A stretch of DNA of 64,000 nucleotides. Source: Patella vulgata. Taxonomy: Eukaryota; Mollusca; Gastropoda; Patellidae. This document shows positions 47,686 to 59,619 of the stretch, in pieces (position 1 is the first letter of the stretch; every line of letters starts with the position of its first letter). Where the stretch lies: positions 15,885,501-15,949,500 of the forward strand of contig NC_065886.2 of NCBI RefSeq assembly GCF_932274485.2, given 5' to 3'. The translations under genes were made by a program, and so were the position numbers. Below the pieces are notes generated by a model that saw only the letters and a list, made by a program, of their open reading frames with translations, had not been told where the DNA came from and did no database searches.

Positions 47686-48318
47686 ATGAATGATATGGAT
47701 TCGGTGAAACTTTTGGTTGTCGGGGAGAAATCTGTTGGTAAAACATCTTTCATTCGCAGATTTGTCGATGATAAATTTACAATGGAAACCAAGAGTTCTG
47801 TTTGCATGAACTATTTTTATCGTCGTATTGATATAGATGAAGATAATGAGTTATTGGTTCATGTTTTTGATGCGCCTGGTGGGGAGGAATACAAACTTTT
47901 TACCTCCCTTTATTACAAATCTGTACAGGGCATCATAGTTATGTATGACGGCAACAATACGTCATCAGTGAAGGATATACATCAACGTATCAAGGATATC
48001 AAAAATAAGATTTTATCCGACACCGTCATCATTCTTGTCAGAAATAAAATTGATGTTGATGGAGAGGATGATGCTGAAATAATGATCGAGAAATTGGCCA
48101 TTGAAAATCAAATAACCCGGATGAGCGTAAGCTGTCTTACTGGACAGAACGTTGAGGCTACCATTCGTAAAGTGGTTGAAGAAATTGCTAATCGAAAAAG
48201 AAAACTACGAGAGGAATGGCAACCAACCAATGCGGGAGATAAGTCGGAACCTCTTAAGATACCAAAGAAAAGTTCGTACTTTAAAGTGTTGATCAAGCGA
48301 ATTTTAAAGAAATTGTGA
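47686..48318 (+). CDS. divergent Rab-like small GTPase, single coding exon
   Basis: A Ras-superfamily G domain of 210 residues, closest in pattern to Rab proteins (YYKSVQGIIVMYD corresponds to the Rab YYRGA.GI..VYD stretch). The P-loop GEKSVGKTSF (13-22) and the G4 motif NKID (120-123) are intact, so guanine nucleotide binding is expected. Other motifs depart from the family: switch I has SSVCMNY where TIG is usual, G3 is DAPGGEE (62-68) with Gly66 in place of the catalytic Gln, and G5 reads SCL (149-151) rather than SAK. The tail (KSSYFKVLIKRILKKL) is basic and lacks prenylation cysteines, so membrane contact, if any, would be electrostatic. GTP hydrolysis is probably slow by inference. An acceptor lies just before the ATG and the first in-frame ATG was taken. 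Intact length argues for a working gene; an origin by retrocopying is possible. Confidence 0.9.
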   Translation: MNDMDSVKLLVVGEKSVGKTSFIRRFVDDKFTMETKSSVCMNYFYRRIDIDEDNELLVHVFDAPGGEEYKLFTSLYYKSVQGIIVMYDGNNTSSVKDIHQRIKDIKNKILSDTVIILVRNKIDVDGEDDAEIMIEKLAIENQITRMSVSCLTGQNVEATIRKVVEEIANRKRKLREEWQPTNAGDKSEPLKIPKKSSYFKVLIKRILKKL

Positions 48319-48349
48319 GACATTGTTTACGATCAATGCACACATACTA

Positions 48350-48485
48350 CAACTATTGATAACTTCGCTCAAAATAATGAATTTGAATAAAATTTTCTAT
48401 ATATACATTTTGCATTATCTATTTTTGAAATGCTATAGTGAAAATGGCTAGCTCTTTATCTAAATCTTACATAATGCCTCTTTAA
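48350..48485. mobile_element. MITE-A fragment in the GTPase 3' region
   Basis: It holds acttcgctcaaaataatga, cattttgcattatctatttt and cttacataatgcctctttaa, the terminal third of MITE-A. It begins about 30 bases after the stop codon. The first AATAAA downstream of the gene (48386-48391) lies inside it, so the element may supply the poly(A) signal. Confidence 0.75.
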
Positions 48486-48506
48486 TGGTTTGGTTAAGAG
48501 AATAGA

Positions 48507-48686
48507 GAGAGAGAGAGAAACGGGGTTTAACGTCCACTCGACACAAACTAGGTCATTTCGAAACTAACGTATGGTTTTCAATTTTATTTTAACAATTCGC
48601 TTGCGCGTAGGGGTCTTTAGCAGTGGGAGGAAACCGGAGGACCCGGAGACAACCCACGAGGTTAGACAGGCGACCCTACTCCTTGT
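48507..48686 (-). mobile_element. SINE-2, 5'-truncated, with 14-bp target duplication
   Basis: It begins in (GA)n at 48507 and reads cggggtttaacgtccactcg, aggtcatttcgaaactaacg, cgcttgcgcgtaggggtctt and gcgaccctactccttgt. Perfect direct repeats gttaagagaataga flank it at 48493-48506 and 48687-48700. The head is absent. Perfect repeats indicate a recent insertion by target-primed reverse transcription. Confidence 0.92.
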
Positions 48687-49127
48687 GTTAAGAGAATAGA
48701 CTCTTTCATCACAAAGGAAGGATAAATAACAAGATTTATGATCTTATATTATATTCTAAATAAAGATATTATTCAAAAAATAAAAACCCCGAACCGTAAT
48801 TATGTTTAAGTTAGGATGATGTCCGCCAAGAAGCGGTTTCGAAGATCTACTATACTTGAAACGCCACAATAGGCCTGAAAATATACTTGTAATTGTCTCC
48901 CTTTTTGGCTTAAGACATTATTTGAGGTCAAAAGTGAGAAAAAGAGTAACAGTAGTGTTACATTGCGTCATAACTATTTACTCCCAACACTACTTTTGAC
49001 CTCACACAATGAATATGATGTGCTCTATCCAATGAACACATACTCTGTATTTTTCCGTGCACACATCAAATCATGATCACATGAAATAGACTGATTTCTT
49101 GATTGAATCTCGTATTATCGTATGGTT

Positions 49128-50345
49128 TTACGGATAGATATGCGCAAATATCGAAAGGAACCGAAATCTTTGGGTTATAAAATTAAATTTCAAGTTTCAA
49201 CAAAATCAGATAAAAATTGTGACCTTGATATACCATGTTTTTACGCTATGCGCGAATGTCGAGAGGAACTGAGATCTTTGTGTTATAAACTTACATTTCA
49301 AGTTTCAACAAAATCGGATAAAAATTGTGACCTCTATAGGGTCCACAACCTTGATATACCATATTTTTACGCTATTTGAGAACGAAGGGAGGCCATTTTT
49401 TCTGTCATTTTTGGTCCGATTTTCACGAAATTCGGACTCAGTCGTCCTAGGGGTGTAACGGTGATATAATAATACTTTTTTTTTAAATCGGATAAAAATT
49501 ATGACCTCTATAGGGTTCACAAGCTAAAAACGCGATTTTTCGTACAATCAGGGGCCATAATTCAGAAAATTACGGTTCGATATGCGCGAATATCGAAAAG
49601 AACCCAGATCTTTGGGTTATAAACTTACATTTCAAGTTTCAACAAAATCGGATAAAAATTGTGACCTCTATAGGGTCCACAACCTTGATATACCATGTTT
49701 TTACGCTATTTGAGAACGAACGGCGGCCATTTTGTCTGTCAATTTTGGGCCGATTTTCACGAAATTCGAACTCAGCCATCCTTAGGGTGTAACAGTGATA
49801 TAATAATACGGTTTTTTTAAATCGGATAAAAATTATGACCTCTATAGGGTCCACAAGCTAAAAACGCGATTTTTCGTACAATCAAGGGCCATAATTCAGG
49901 AAGTTACGTTCCGATATGCGCGAATATCGAAAGGAACCGAGATCTTTGGATTATCAACTTAGATTTCAAGTTTCAACAAAATCGGATAAAAATTGTGACC
50001 TCTATAGTGTCCACAAGCTAAAAAACGTGATTTTTCGTACAAACAGGAGCCATAATCCATGAAGTTTCGATCCAATACATGCCAATATCGAAAGGAACCG
50101 AGATCTTTTGGAGATAAACCTATATTTCAAGTTTCGTCAAAATCGGATAAGAATTGTGACCTCTATTGTGTCCACAAGCTAAAAACGTGATTTTTCGTAC
50201 AAACAGGGGCCATAATCCATGAAGTTTCGATCCAATACATGCCAATATCGAAAGGAACCGAGATCTTTTGGAGATAAACCTATATTTCAAGTTTCGTCAA
50301 AATCGGATAAGAATTGTGACCTGTAGAGTGTCCACAAACAAATTG
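49128..50345. repeat. 1.2-kb block of complex tandem repeats
   Basis: About eight partial units share caagtttcaacaaaatcgga, taaaaattgtgacctctata and gggtccacaa. Longer units of about 340 bases (49235 on and 49570 on) add ccgattttcacgaaattcg and gtgatataataata. The last units, from 50040, are simpler and about 165 bases. Short open frames in it follow the repeat period. Origin unknown. Confidence 0.85.
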
Positions 50346-50386
50346 CGGACGGACGTATAAAAACCTTTTCTGCTGAACATTATATT

Positions 50387-50570
50387 GGGGGGGGGGGGGG
50401 TATTGGACCGGCCATGGAGCGATGATGATCATGTTGTATGTGGCCGGTGACTTTAACGGGCCGCCACGCCATCACTGGGGTCTGGAATGGGCTGGTGTAT
50501 AAGACTTTCTGGGCCGAGTGTGCTGGGTGTTGGCCGGAATTCGACGCTGTCGCCAGAAACGTAACTCAAA
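50387..50570. other. G14 tract and GC-rich patch, unexplained
   Basis: A 14-base G run (50387-50400) is followed by about 170 GC-rich bases with gtatgtggccggtgacttta, gggccgccacgccatcactg and tgggtgttggccggaattcg. It is open for 68 codons on the plus strand, without a domain I know. Probably a piece of a mobile element. Confidence 0.4.
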
Positions 50571-50799
50571 AAAAAAAAATCAATTTTAAGGCCTCAGCAA
50601 AATTTGATGTTGCTGGTCTTGACGATACAATGATAATACGTTAATTAATATGACGATATTATTATTTTCACAGGTTGATGGATGTAAATTACTTGCAGGT
50701 CGGGGTTTTGGCCTAAATTAATCAATTGATGAGATATATTATTTGACAGAGATTATAATCAGATATGCCACCAAATCGCATATTTGGGGTTCATTTTTC

Positions 50800-50925
50800 A
50801 AAATTTAATGGGGATAGCCCCCGGACCCCCACTCCGGGCTCCGCGGTCAGTAAAAGGGGCGGCTCCGACACGGGAGCCCGAGCCGGTTCCCGGCCCCAAT
50901 CTGCCCCTGCGCCCATGAATAAATA
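50800..50925. other. very GC-rich patch, possible transposon remnant
   Basis: It contains gggatagcccccggaccccc and ctccgggctccgcggtcag in otherwise AT-rich DNA. Similar C-runs near termini are common in hAT-like elements of aquatic invertebrates, but no inverted ends or target duplication were found here. Confidence 0.35.
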
Positions 50926-51135
50926 ATAATATTAATCGAATATATAAACCTCAGAAATTTAACAGATACAAATAATGTACATGTTATTCCACAGGTAGAC
51001 ATACATTGAAGGTGCCCAGTGAAGGAGACGCAGTTGCTTTAGAGTTTGTCCGACACCTTTGGGTATTTGCGTCCCATACCCAGTGAAATAATCATGTTTT
51101 TCTGATGCTCAACTAGTATCAAATATATAGGCCTA

Positions 51136-51701
51136 TTCTTCATAAAAAGTAGGGGATATTCAGAAACAAAACAAAACTGCGGAAATGCACTGCTGTTTTT
51201 ATTAGAGGTAACCAGTGTATGTTAATAAAAGGCCAATGGGCGGCTTATCTGACGTTCTCTTTACACTCGCAAATAGATACACCGTCAAAAGTGAAAATGA
51301 ACGTTTTTGATTTTTGTTTCAAAAATGAGTAATTGCTCCACCAATCCTCAGGCATTCAGCAATTCGTCGTGGCATGCTCTTAATGAACTGTCCAGTCACG
51401 ATTTGGGGCAATCTGGCCCACTCCTCTTGCAGTGCGACGGCTAATTCTTGCAGTGTTGTCCGTTGACGTCGACGAACACATCTCCCGATCAAATTAAACG
51501 TAACACACTAAAGCAAAGATACGCTAAACAGTAAATATTATGCAAGAACCGATAGGAAAGCAAACATGGATAGATAAACCAGCACGCGGCAGTTTTCATC
51601 AACCCTTCCTTGAAGTGTCAAATTTGACAATGAAGTCTCGTGTGTGGCGCTATTGCGTGTCGGTATTTGCATTTTAATATCCCCTACTTTTTTTTGAAGA
51701 G
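51136..51701. mobile_element. Tc1/mariner element, internally deleted
   Basis: Inverted ends: ttcttcataaaaagtagggg at the left and, reversed from the right, ctcttcaaaaaaaagtaggg, both continuing gatatt. TA flanks both ends (51134-51135 and 51702-51703), the Tc1/mariner target. It encloses the C-terminal transposase frame at 51319-51489. At 566 bp it is well below the 1.3-1.7 kb of a complete element, so most of the transposase has been lost. Confidence 0.88.
51319..51489 (-). pseudogene. Tc1-type transposase, C-terminal fragment
   Basis: The minus strand reads VRRRQRTTLQELAVALQEEW, then ARLPQIVTGQFIKSMPRR and IAECLRIGGAITHF before a stop. This is the typical end of Tc1-like transposases (L..L...L..EW..IPQ..I..LI.SMPRRC.A.I...GG.T.Y). 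The catalytic DDE region and the DNA-binding half are missing, since the element ends about 210 bases further on with no more transposase. It is non-functional as an enzyme and belongs to the element at 51136-51701. Confidence 0.88.
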
Positions 51702-51704
51702 TAT

Positions 51705-53300
51705 ATCGTGCCTGTTACAAATCGCCTCGAGCATGTTCCACACATCTCAATATTTATCAGCTTTTTGTTTAATCTATAAAACTATGCAATTAAGATATTC
51801 CTATGATATGATTCAACCGAAAGGGCCTATATGCATGATATAAATCTACATTCAAGTTAAACGAACCGCATCTATTCATTTCAAATCTTGCGTCGAGCTA
51901 AATAAATTATGTGTTTTATAACATCAAGTTTTTACACCTTGTCTTTTGCATCTAGATGTTTAAAGCGCGTTAACAATATATTCATTTAAGGGGAAACTAT
52001 GTCATTTCGTGATTAATATACCACATATTACGAGTCATACCCAACGGAAAGAAATGACGATTAATGAAAATTCCACCATTTTGAATTTCTACCATCAAGA
52101 ATTCTCGAAATTAAATTTTTGAGATTATCGCTGCCCTTTTATTACCAAATTAATGGGGTTTAATTTTCATTTATTTTTAATTTGGCAGTTACTTTGAAAG
52201 AAATGCCCGCCATCAAATGAAAAATACATTTTTAAATTGATGTTTTTCAAATTCGATTTTTCGACACACTTCGCTTGCATAACCACTCTGTGTTTGAGGA
52301 ATTTAAAAATAAATTATTTATCCTACCACCACTGAAAGACACTGCTTACGATATAGCGCTCTCGATAATTCCCGAAGAACGCCAAATTGAATTATGTTAA
52401 TCATGTCATTTTGCCTTGGCCGATTTTGAGTATGATTTTGTCTGACATATTATCATTGAACCAAACCGTATTGATTTCTTTTGCAATTTGTTTAGTATAA
52501 ATTGTAGCCCGTAAAACGTTATACCAAGAAAAAAATAAAACGTTTTGTTAAGTAAAGCTACATGGCGCCATGACGTCATAGTTTTTATGGCGTCATAGTT
52601 GGGACCCAAAATGGCGCCTGTAAATGAGTTGTCGTAACTTTCCCTATACAGGGCCTTGGACGGTGATAAAAATCACAATAATAAGGGCGATAATCCAGAT
52701 AAAATAACGCTAAAAGCTTAAAAACTATAAGTTTTAGCGACTAATCGGAATCATTAAGTTATGTAATTGTACAATTTATAATATATTATTAATATAATAC
52801 CCCACACAAAAAATGCAAAACAGCTAAGCTGAAGAAATCGTACTATGTATGTGTATTTATAAAGGCATAAAAAAATAAGGGAGGTAATTCAGACAGGGTT
52901 AGGTTACTACAGAAAATCTAAAATAAAATTTAAATTGGACCAGTATCCAGTATGTAGTCGGTTATATACTTATAAAAAATGTCAAACTTGGTATGTTGAA
53001 GGAATGGAAGTTTTTAAATTTCTTATAAAATGCGTAATTGTGTACCGCCTTTGGCAGTGCATTTAAAGTAAAGACACTGAACAATTTTATTCATGTTATA
53101 AAATAGCACTTCCCCTATTTTTCTTTTGTTAAAAATAGTGTATATAATTTATTGCCTTCATATGATTTGATTTGTTTTTCCCATTATTTCATAATACATA
53201 TCAGTATATAATATTTCTGTATACTCTTTGTATGAGGAGAAGGGCGATAGGCTATATCTGTTCAATGATCCATTTTCATCCATTTGAAATAAAATATTGT
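51705..53300. other. AT-rich stretch, no gene; CRE-like palindrome
   Basis: No exon recognised. Near 52561-52620 a short cluster holds atggcgccatgacgtcatag, a second tatggcgtcatag and a third atggcgcc. The tgacgtca core at 52571-52578 matches a CREB/ATF site, but no neighbouring gene start supports a promoter. Confidence 0.45.
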
Positions 53301-53302
53301 TT

Positions 53303-53478
53303 TCATCATTTTCGTGCAAGCGGGGATCAAACCAAATAAAAATAACACAGATTTCATCATTCTCGTGCAAGCAGAAATCAAACCGAAAGAAAATAACACA
53401 GATTTCATCATTCTCACCAGGCCAGAAATTAAACCGAACGAAAATAACTCAGATTTCACCATTCTCGTCTTGTCAGGA
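53303..53478. repeat. 51-bp minisatellite, about 3.5 units
   Basis: Units of 51 bases share ttcatcattctcgtgcaagc and aaataacacagat. As 51 is divisible by three, several frames stay open through it, giving 17-residue periodic peptides (ITQISSFSCKQKSNRKK). I see no start context or splice sites and take the frames as a by-product. Confidence 0.85.
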
Positions 53479-54108
53479 ATTAAACATTCACGCAGCTGAT
53501 TGCAGGACCGTTCTAGATTGGTAATCCATCAAGATCATCACACTTATCAGTGGAAATACATCAAATGTTGACTCATTTTAGAAAGGGGGATAAAATTTTA
53601 AGTAGGCGTATAAAATACCCGAGTATCGGACATTGTGTTAAATAAACCAAGGAGATTTTTGATAATAAACTAAAACTGGGTCTATAAAACTGAAACAAAC
53701 ACAGTTTATTTGATATCAATTTACTATAGGAGTGTAATATGTATTTCCTCATTTGGTGACGAGAGTGTAGATACATATTAGCCGTTGCTGAAACTTTTTC
53801 CTTATAGGAGAGGGTAAATTTTTACTGTTTCCCGAAATAACGATTTCAGTAACGAGTGGTTAGTGGTTATATTTGTAAATAAAGGGTGTGTATTCAAAGA
53901 ATTTCCTTAAAATATAAGGCCTAGTTTGTATTGCTTTACCGACAAAATATACACAAACCGTCGATTTTCCGTGTGTTAAAATTTAATCACCAAATATTGT
54001 GCCGTTTGGAAATGAGTCAAGCTGTTTGCAAACTTTGCCAAGGGGCAATTAGTACAATAACTTACAAAAACTTACCAACACGTCCCCTGTGCAGCTTAAA
54101 CTTCTAAA

Positions 54109-54708
54109 TTAAAGATACATTATGTAAGATTTAGATAAAGATCTGGCCATTCTTACTATAATAGTTCGGAAATAGATAATGCAAAATAAATTTAATGAAA
54201 AACTCATTCAAAGTACTCATTGCGAGTGCAGATATTAGCTTTTGAAGTTTGACAAGTTGTGTGCATTAATTGCAACCACCGCACTGGTTGTTCGAAGCTT
54301 AGATTCGCTTCACCATTTTTAGATTAAATCAAAATATGGTTGAACCGTTCTAATCCACTTAATATCGGAGATATCTGAGAACATCGAGAGTTGATTATGG
54401 TCTTATCATGTTAATAAAATGAAATGGGGTTTAACGTCCTACTGTTCTGCTCCTAAACTGGGCTAATGAAGACAGGCATACGCCATACAGTGAGCTATGA
54501 GGGAAATTTTGCCCGGGTAGCGGCGCTACGGCCTACTTTCATATCGAATTCCAACCGTCAAGGGATCTTTTACGTGTACGCCAATATGTACACGGGACCT
54601 CGGTTTTTCGTCCCACCCGAACAACTAGACAGCTGTCTATATGACATTTCAGGCATGAAAGAAAGACCTGCAATAGGCAGATTTAGCTCTTGCATAGTGT
54701 ATGATTAA
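54109..54708. mobile_element. MITE-A copy split by a SINE-1
   Basis: It starts ttaaagatacattatgtaag and ends cttgcatagtgtatgattaa. Inner words (cattcttactataatag, caggcatgaaagaaagacct) match the family. The SINE-1 at 54418-54638 interrupts it. Confidence 0.82.
54418..54638 (-). mobile_element. SINE-1, 5'-truncated, in MITE-A
   Basis: The minus strand ends in cgttaaaccccatttcatt. The body includes acgtaaaagatcccttgacg and gacagctgtct at its broken 5' end. The tRNA-like head is absent. Confidence 0.88.
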
Positions 54709-54839
54709 TAATAGACATATCAACAATAAGTAAGACTAAATGCTGATTAATGCCGACAATTATTTTTGTTTTTTCTTTGATTCTGTAAGACTCATTTTCC
54801 ACATATCAAAATCATAATAGACATTAAATAAAATGCCCT

Positions 54840-54962
54840 GAAATGGGGTTTAACGTCCTACTGTTCTGCTCCGATTGGGCTAATTGTGTGGTTGATTGGT
54901 TTAACGCGCTCGCATTAGATCATAAGGACTGCCATTGAAGCAATTTGCTTTGTTTCGATCCC
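54840..54962. mobile_element. SINE-1 tail fused to a SINE-2 head
   Basis: 54840-54887 is a SINE-1 3' end on the minus strand (aatggggtttaacgtcctac, ctccgattgggctaatt). From 54888 it changes to a plus-strand tRNA-like head of SINE-2 type (gattggtttaacgcgctcgc, aaggactgccattgaag, tttcgatccc) that stops after the B box. Confidence 0.65.
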
Positions 54963-55187
54963 AAATCATTATTTTGGAATGGTATTAAGATTAACCTTTT
55001 ACATAATCAAGTAAATAATACGATTGGGCTAATTTCAGATTATATCATCTGCGAACATGATTATCTGCTTACAGGAGATTAACTAATCTATTGTTGTCGT
55101 AAGTTTATTTTATAACTGTTATAATTCACAAATTCTAACTAAGATTAGTTGTTTTTAAAGGGTTACTATAGACAACAATCATTTTAG

Positions 55188-55195
55188 TATATAAA
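55188..55195 (+). promoter_or_regulatory. TATA box of alpha-tubulin gene 1
   Basis: The sequence tatataaa lies 118 bases before the start codon. The same box and about 100 bases of surrounding leader (catcatttagtt, aacttgccttctgacaaaca, catagcaagctgttatt) recur before gene 2, so the core promoter was duplicated and kept. Confidence 0.8.
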
Positions 55196-55305
55196 CTACA
55201 CACTGTTGAGTTTAAGTCATCATTTAGTTCAACTTGCCTTCTGACAAACATCAGTCATAGCAAGCTGTTATTTTATTTATTTGACGACAAACTTTAATCT
55301 TCAAT

Positions 55306-56941
<1,636 letters not shown>

Positions 56942-57070
56942 ACAATGTCTGTGATAAAATAAAACATTTTAATAGAAATTGTATTTGGTTTTATATTTGG
57001 TTTTATCAGTTTCCTCGTCATTACAATGATTTACGTCTCATTCGAATTACTTGGTATTGAGGTCAATGTT

Positions 57071-57640
57071 CTAGCGAATTGCCCAGCTGGATCTTACGTG
57101 GCCTGTCGTGTTTCCATGGGTTTTCCCATTTTTTGAAAGCCAAACGAATAAGCGAATGGTATATGACAAAAGACCTAGTATCGCGTGGAAGGTAACGCCC
57201 ATTTCAGTGGTTATTTTACGACAGTATTTTACTTTGATCTTTATGGCCGTATTATATATGGACAAGAATTTGTCCTCCAACCCATACAGGGGTCCTTCAA
57301 TTTCTAGTCCTAGTATAATCCAGACATATATCATATTAAAAGTCCATCTCAACATACAGGAGGGTTAGGATGGGGTTTAGGCCCCGTGTTAGGTATCTAA
57401 ACCCCCCAAAATAAAATTAACCTTCTGGGATTGTTGTGGGTGTTTTAGCCGAGCACAGCACGAAAACGCCGACCGTAATATATGCCCTTTCTGGATGTCT
57501 TTCAAATCAACAAACACTTCCTCTACTGAAAATCCGGCAGCATGTCTTAATGTGATGTATCATGAGCAGCAGGCTACCCTACCCCGTACAAACTAAACGT
57601 GACCTGAGACCAGAAGATGTCCTTACAGCTTCCCCACTCC
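57071..57640. other. flank shared with the region after gene 2
   Basis: The 3' flank of gene 1 matches that of gene 2: gtttcct near 57008, tctcattcgaattact and ggtcaatgttct recur at about 61828-61868. Further shared words (accaacccatacag-like, aacgccgacc, atcatgagcag) occur near 57280-57570 and 62430-62810. The segmental duplication therefore extended at least a few hundred bases past the stop. No gene. Confidence 0.65.
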
Positions 57641-57662
57641 CCTTCTGTCGGCGTCCCTGAAG

Positions 57663-57726
57663 TCAAATGGAATGGGATTTGACGTCCTATTGTTATTCTC
57701 CGACTGGTCTGATGAAGACGGCCCGA
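57663..57726 (-). mobile_element. SINE-1 3' fragment
   Basis: It reads aatgggatttgacgtcctat, ctccgactggtctgatgaag and acggc, a diverged SINE-1 tail in reverse. Confidence 0.65.
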
Positions 57727-57879
57727 AGGTAAATATAAAAGACATTAATTCCATATCCATGAAGGTCATTTATCGAGTTAAAATAAAACATCACAACTTG
57801 ATGGTTTAGGTTCCAGGTCCGCTCTTCGCCTTTCAATGGTAACACCTGCGCGATCGATACGAAAATTTGAATGAAAATT

Positions 57880-57960
57880 ATTTAGTGCATGTAAAATATC
57901 CCTTTGTGTCGGAAGTACTACTGGGTAAACATCTCTCGTCGTAAATCATTTACAAAAATA
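57880..57960 (+). repeat. SINE-1-like segment, duplicated near 62988
   Basis: The words gtgcatgtaaaatatccctt, ggaagtactactgggtaaac and tctcgtcgtaaat match 62988-63050 (gtgcacgtaaaagatccctt, actgggtaaactttctcgtc). This is either part of the tubulin-region duplication or two copies of a SINE-1 relative. Confidence 0.6.
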
Positions 57961-58384
57961 CCATGAAATATAGATTAGAATATGGTCACAGTGTTTACTC
58001 TCGTTTTACTATTTTTCGATGGATTATAAATTTTACTGGGGCATTGCAGCCGCCAGAAGTATGCCATGAGGGCAATTTTGCCTTAATAATAATACTAATT
58101 ATGACACTATTTACGAAGGATTGAAGATTAGACTATAATATCCTTTCTAACATTCTGCCGTTCGTAGAAAATATAATACAAAAGATATAGCCCAATAAAT
58201 AACATATCACAATAATTTACAATAGAGAGGAAAAGATATTAGACAAAAGCAGCTTTAACACAGAAAGTTTAAATACATAGATATAACATGTATTAACAAA
58301 TATACAATATATGTACATGCTTATAATATAGAGATACACAAAATGCATATTAAAAGAGATATAGAAAAAAGGTTATAGAAAAAG

Positions 58385-58560
58385 AAAGATAAAGAGCTTA
58401 CAGTTCTCGCTATAATAGTTTAAATAATAGATAATGTAACGGGAATATGCTGAAAATTTCAGTCAAATTACTTAATTCAGAGCCGAGGAAGTCATTTTAA
58501 TAACACTGTAGCCTCGATTGCCATTGTTACTGTTGTTATGATAATAAACAAAGTTTTAAT
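58385..58560. mobile_element. MITE-A fragment
   Basis: It holds gataaagagcttacagttct, cgctataatagtttaaataa, atttcagtcaaattac and a cctcgattgcc block, the inner part of MITE-A. Outer ends are lost. Confidence 0.65.
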
Positions 58561-58997
58561 TAACCACGTTTACGGTTTATCAATACGGTTGTTGAACGCC
58601 AGATCGGATTCAAATCAGTCCCATCAGGTAGCCCCCCCCCCCCACACACACACCCCCCGTAAAAAGGTTTAGCCCCTCCTCCCCCCCATACGACCGTCAA
58701 AAAACTGTCAACCATAACAAAAACCCTAGATATACAGTGTCCGTCAATTTTACAGCACCCCTGAGAACACTTCCCGTCCCCTCGTTGCTCTGAGCTAGTT
58801 ACGGACCTGAGCGTATCCCACTTTTAACTATATGATTATTTGGTCTGAGATTGGTAAGTTTATTGTTAAGATGATTATAAGGAGTTTGATAGTAAGGTAA
58901 ATAATCAGGGCATTGCTTTAGCAACATTTTATACATATATATCGATTAGACATTTACGATTGTAAGAATTTGTCCAGGTTAAATTTCGTCAGTATGT

Positions 58998-59403
58998 TTA
59001 AACATGCATTATGCAAGAGCAAAATCTGCTTATTACAAGTCTTTCTTTAGGCCTGAAATGTTATCTAAATTATCAATTAGACATTAATTAACTTATCCAG
59101 ACCATAATAAATTCTCGATGTCAAGGCTAGCCTTCGATGTTGGCTGGATTAGATTCCTATATGCCGCTAACGGCTATTGATAATTAAATCAATAAAAGTG
59201 GATAATCGAGACTATGCTGTTTATAATAATGATTTTAGTAATGATATCCGAGACTATGCAAAAATTTCACCCGCTTCTTTCTCGGCTCATAGTGGATCAA
59301 TTTGACTGAAATATTCAGCAAATTACCTTTACACTATCTAGTTTTTAACTTTTATAGCGAGAACTGCCATCTCTTTATCTTATCTCACATAATGTATCTT
59401 TAA
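58998..59403. mobile_element. MITE-A copy, complete
   Basis: It starts ttaaacatgcattatgcaag and ends ctcacataatgtatctttaa. It contains caagtctttctttaggcctg and ctggattagattcctatatg, the subfamily also found inside Harbinger A at 43111-43310. Confidence 0.82.
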
Positions 59404-59619
59404 TACTTAGAATTAATTTTGAAGCCATTATTTGCTGTTGAGAAAGACGATCAAGGGATTTATCGCCACAACTGCCCCATATTGGGGAAAACTGGCATTG
59501 TAAAAAAGGATTCAGCATGAAGCTGGTAGATATTTTTATAATTTAATGGCAGTTGAAATAGTTTCTGGATTAATTTGTTTTAGAAATATACTTGATATGA
59601 CCTTCCGGATTACTCTTCG

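Noticed and set aside
49128-50345. CRISPR-like array
   Set aside because: Repeat units and intervals vary, neighbouring spacers are similar to each other, and the host is an animal.
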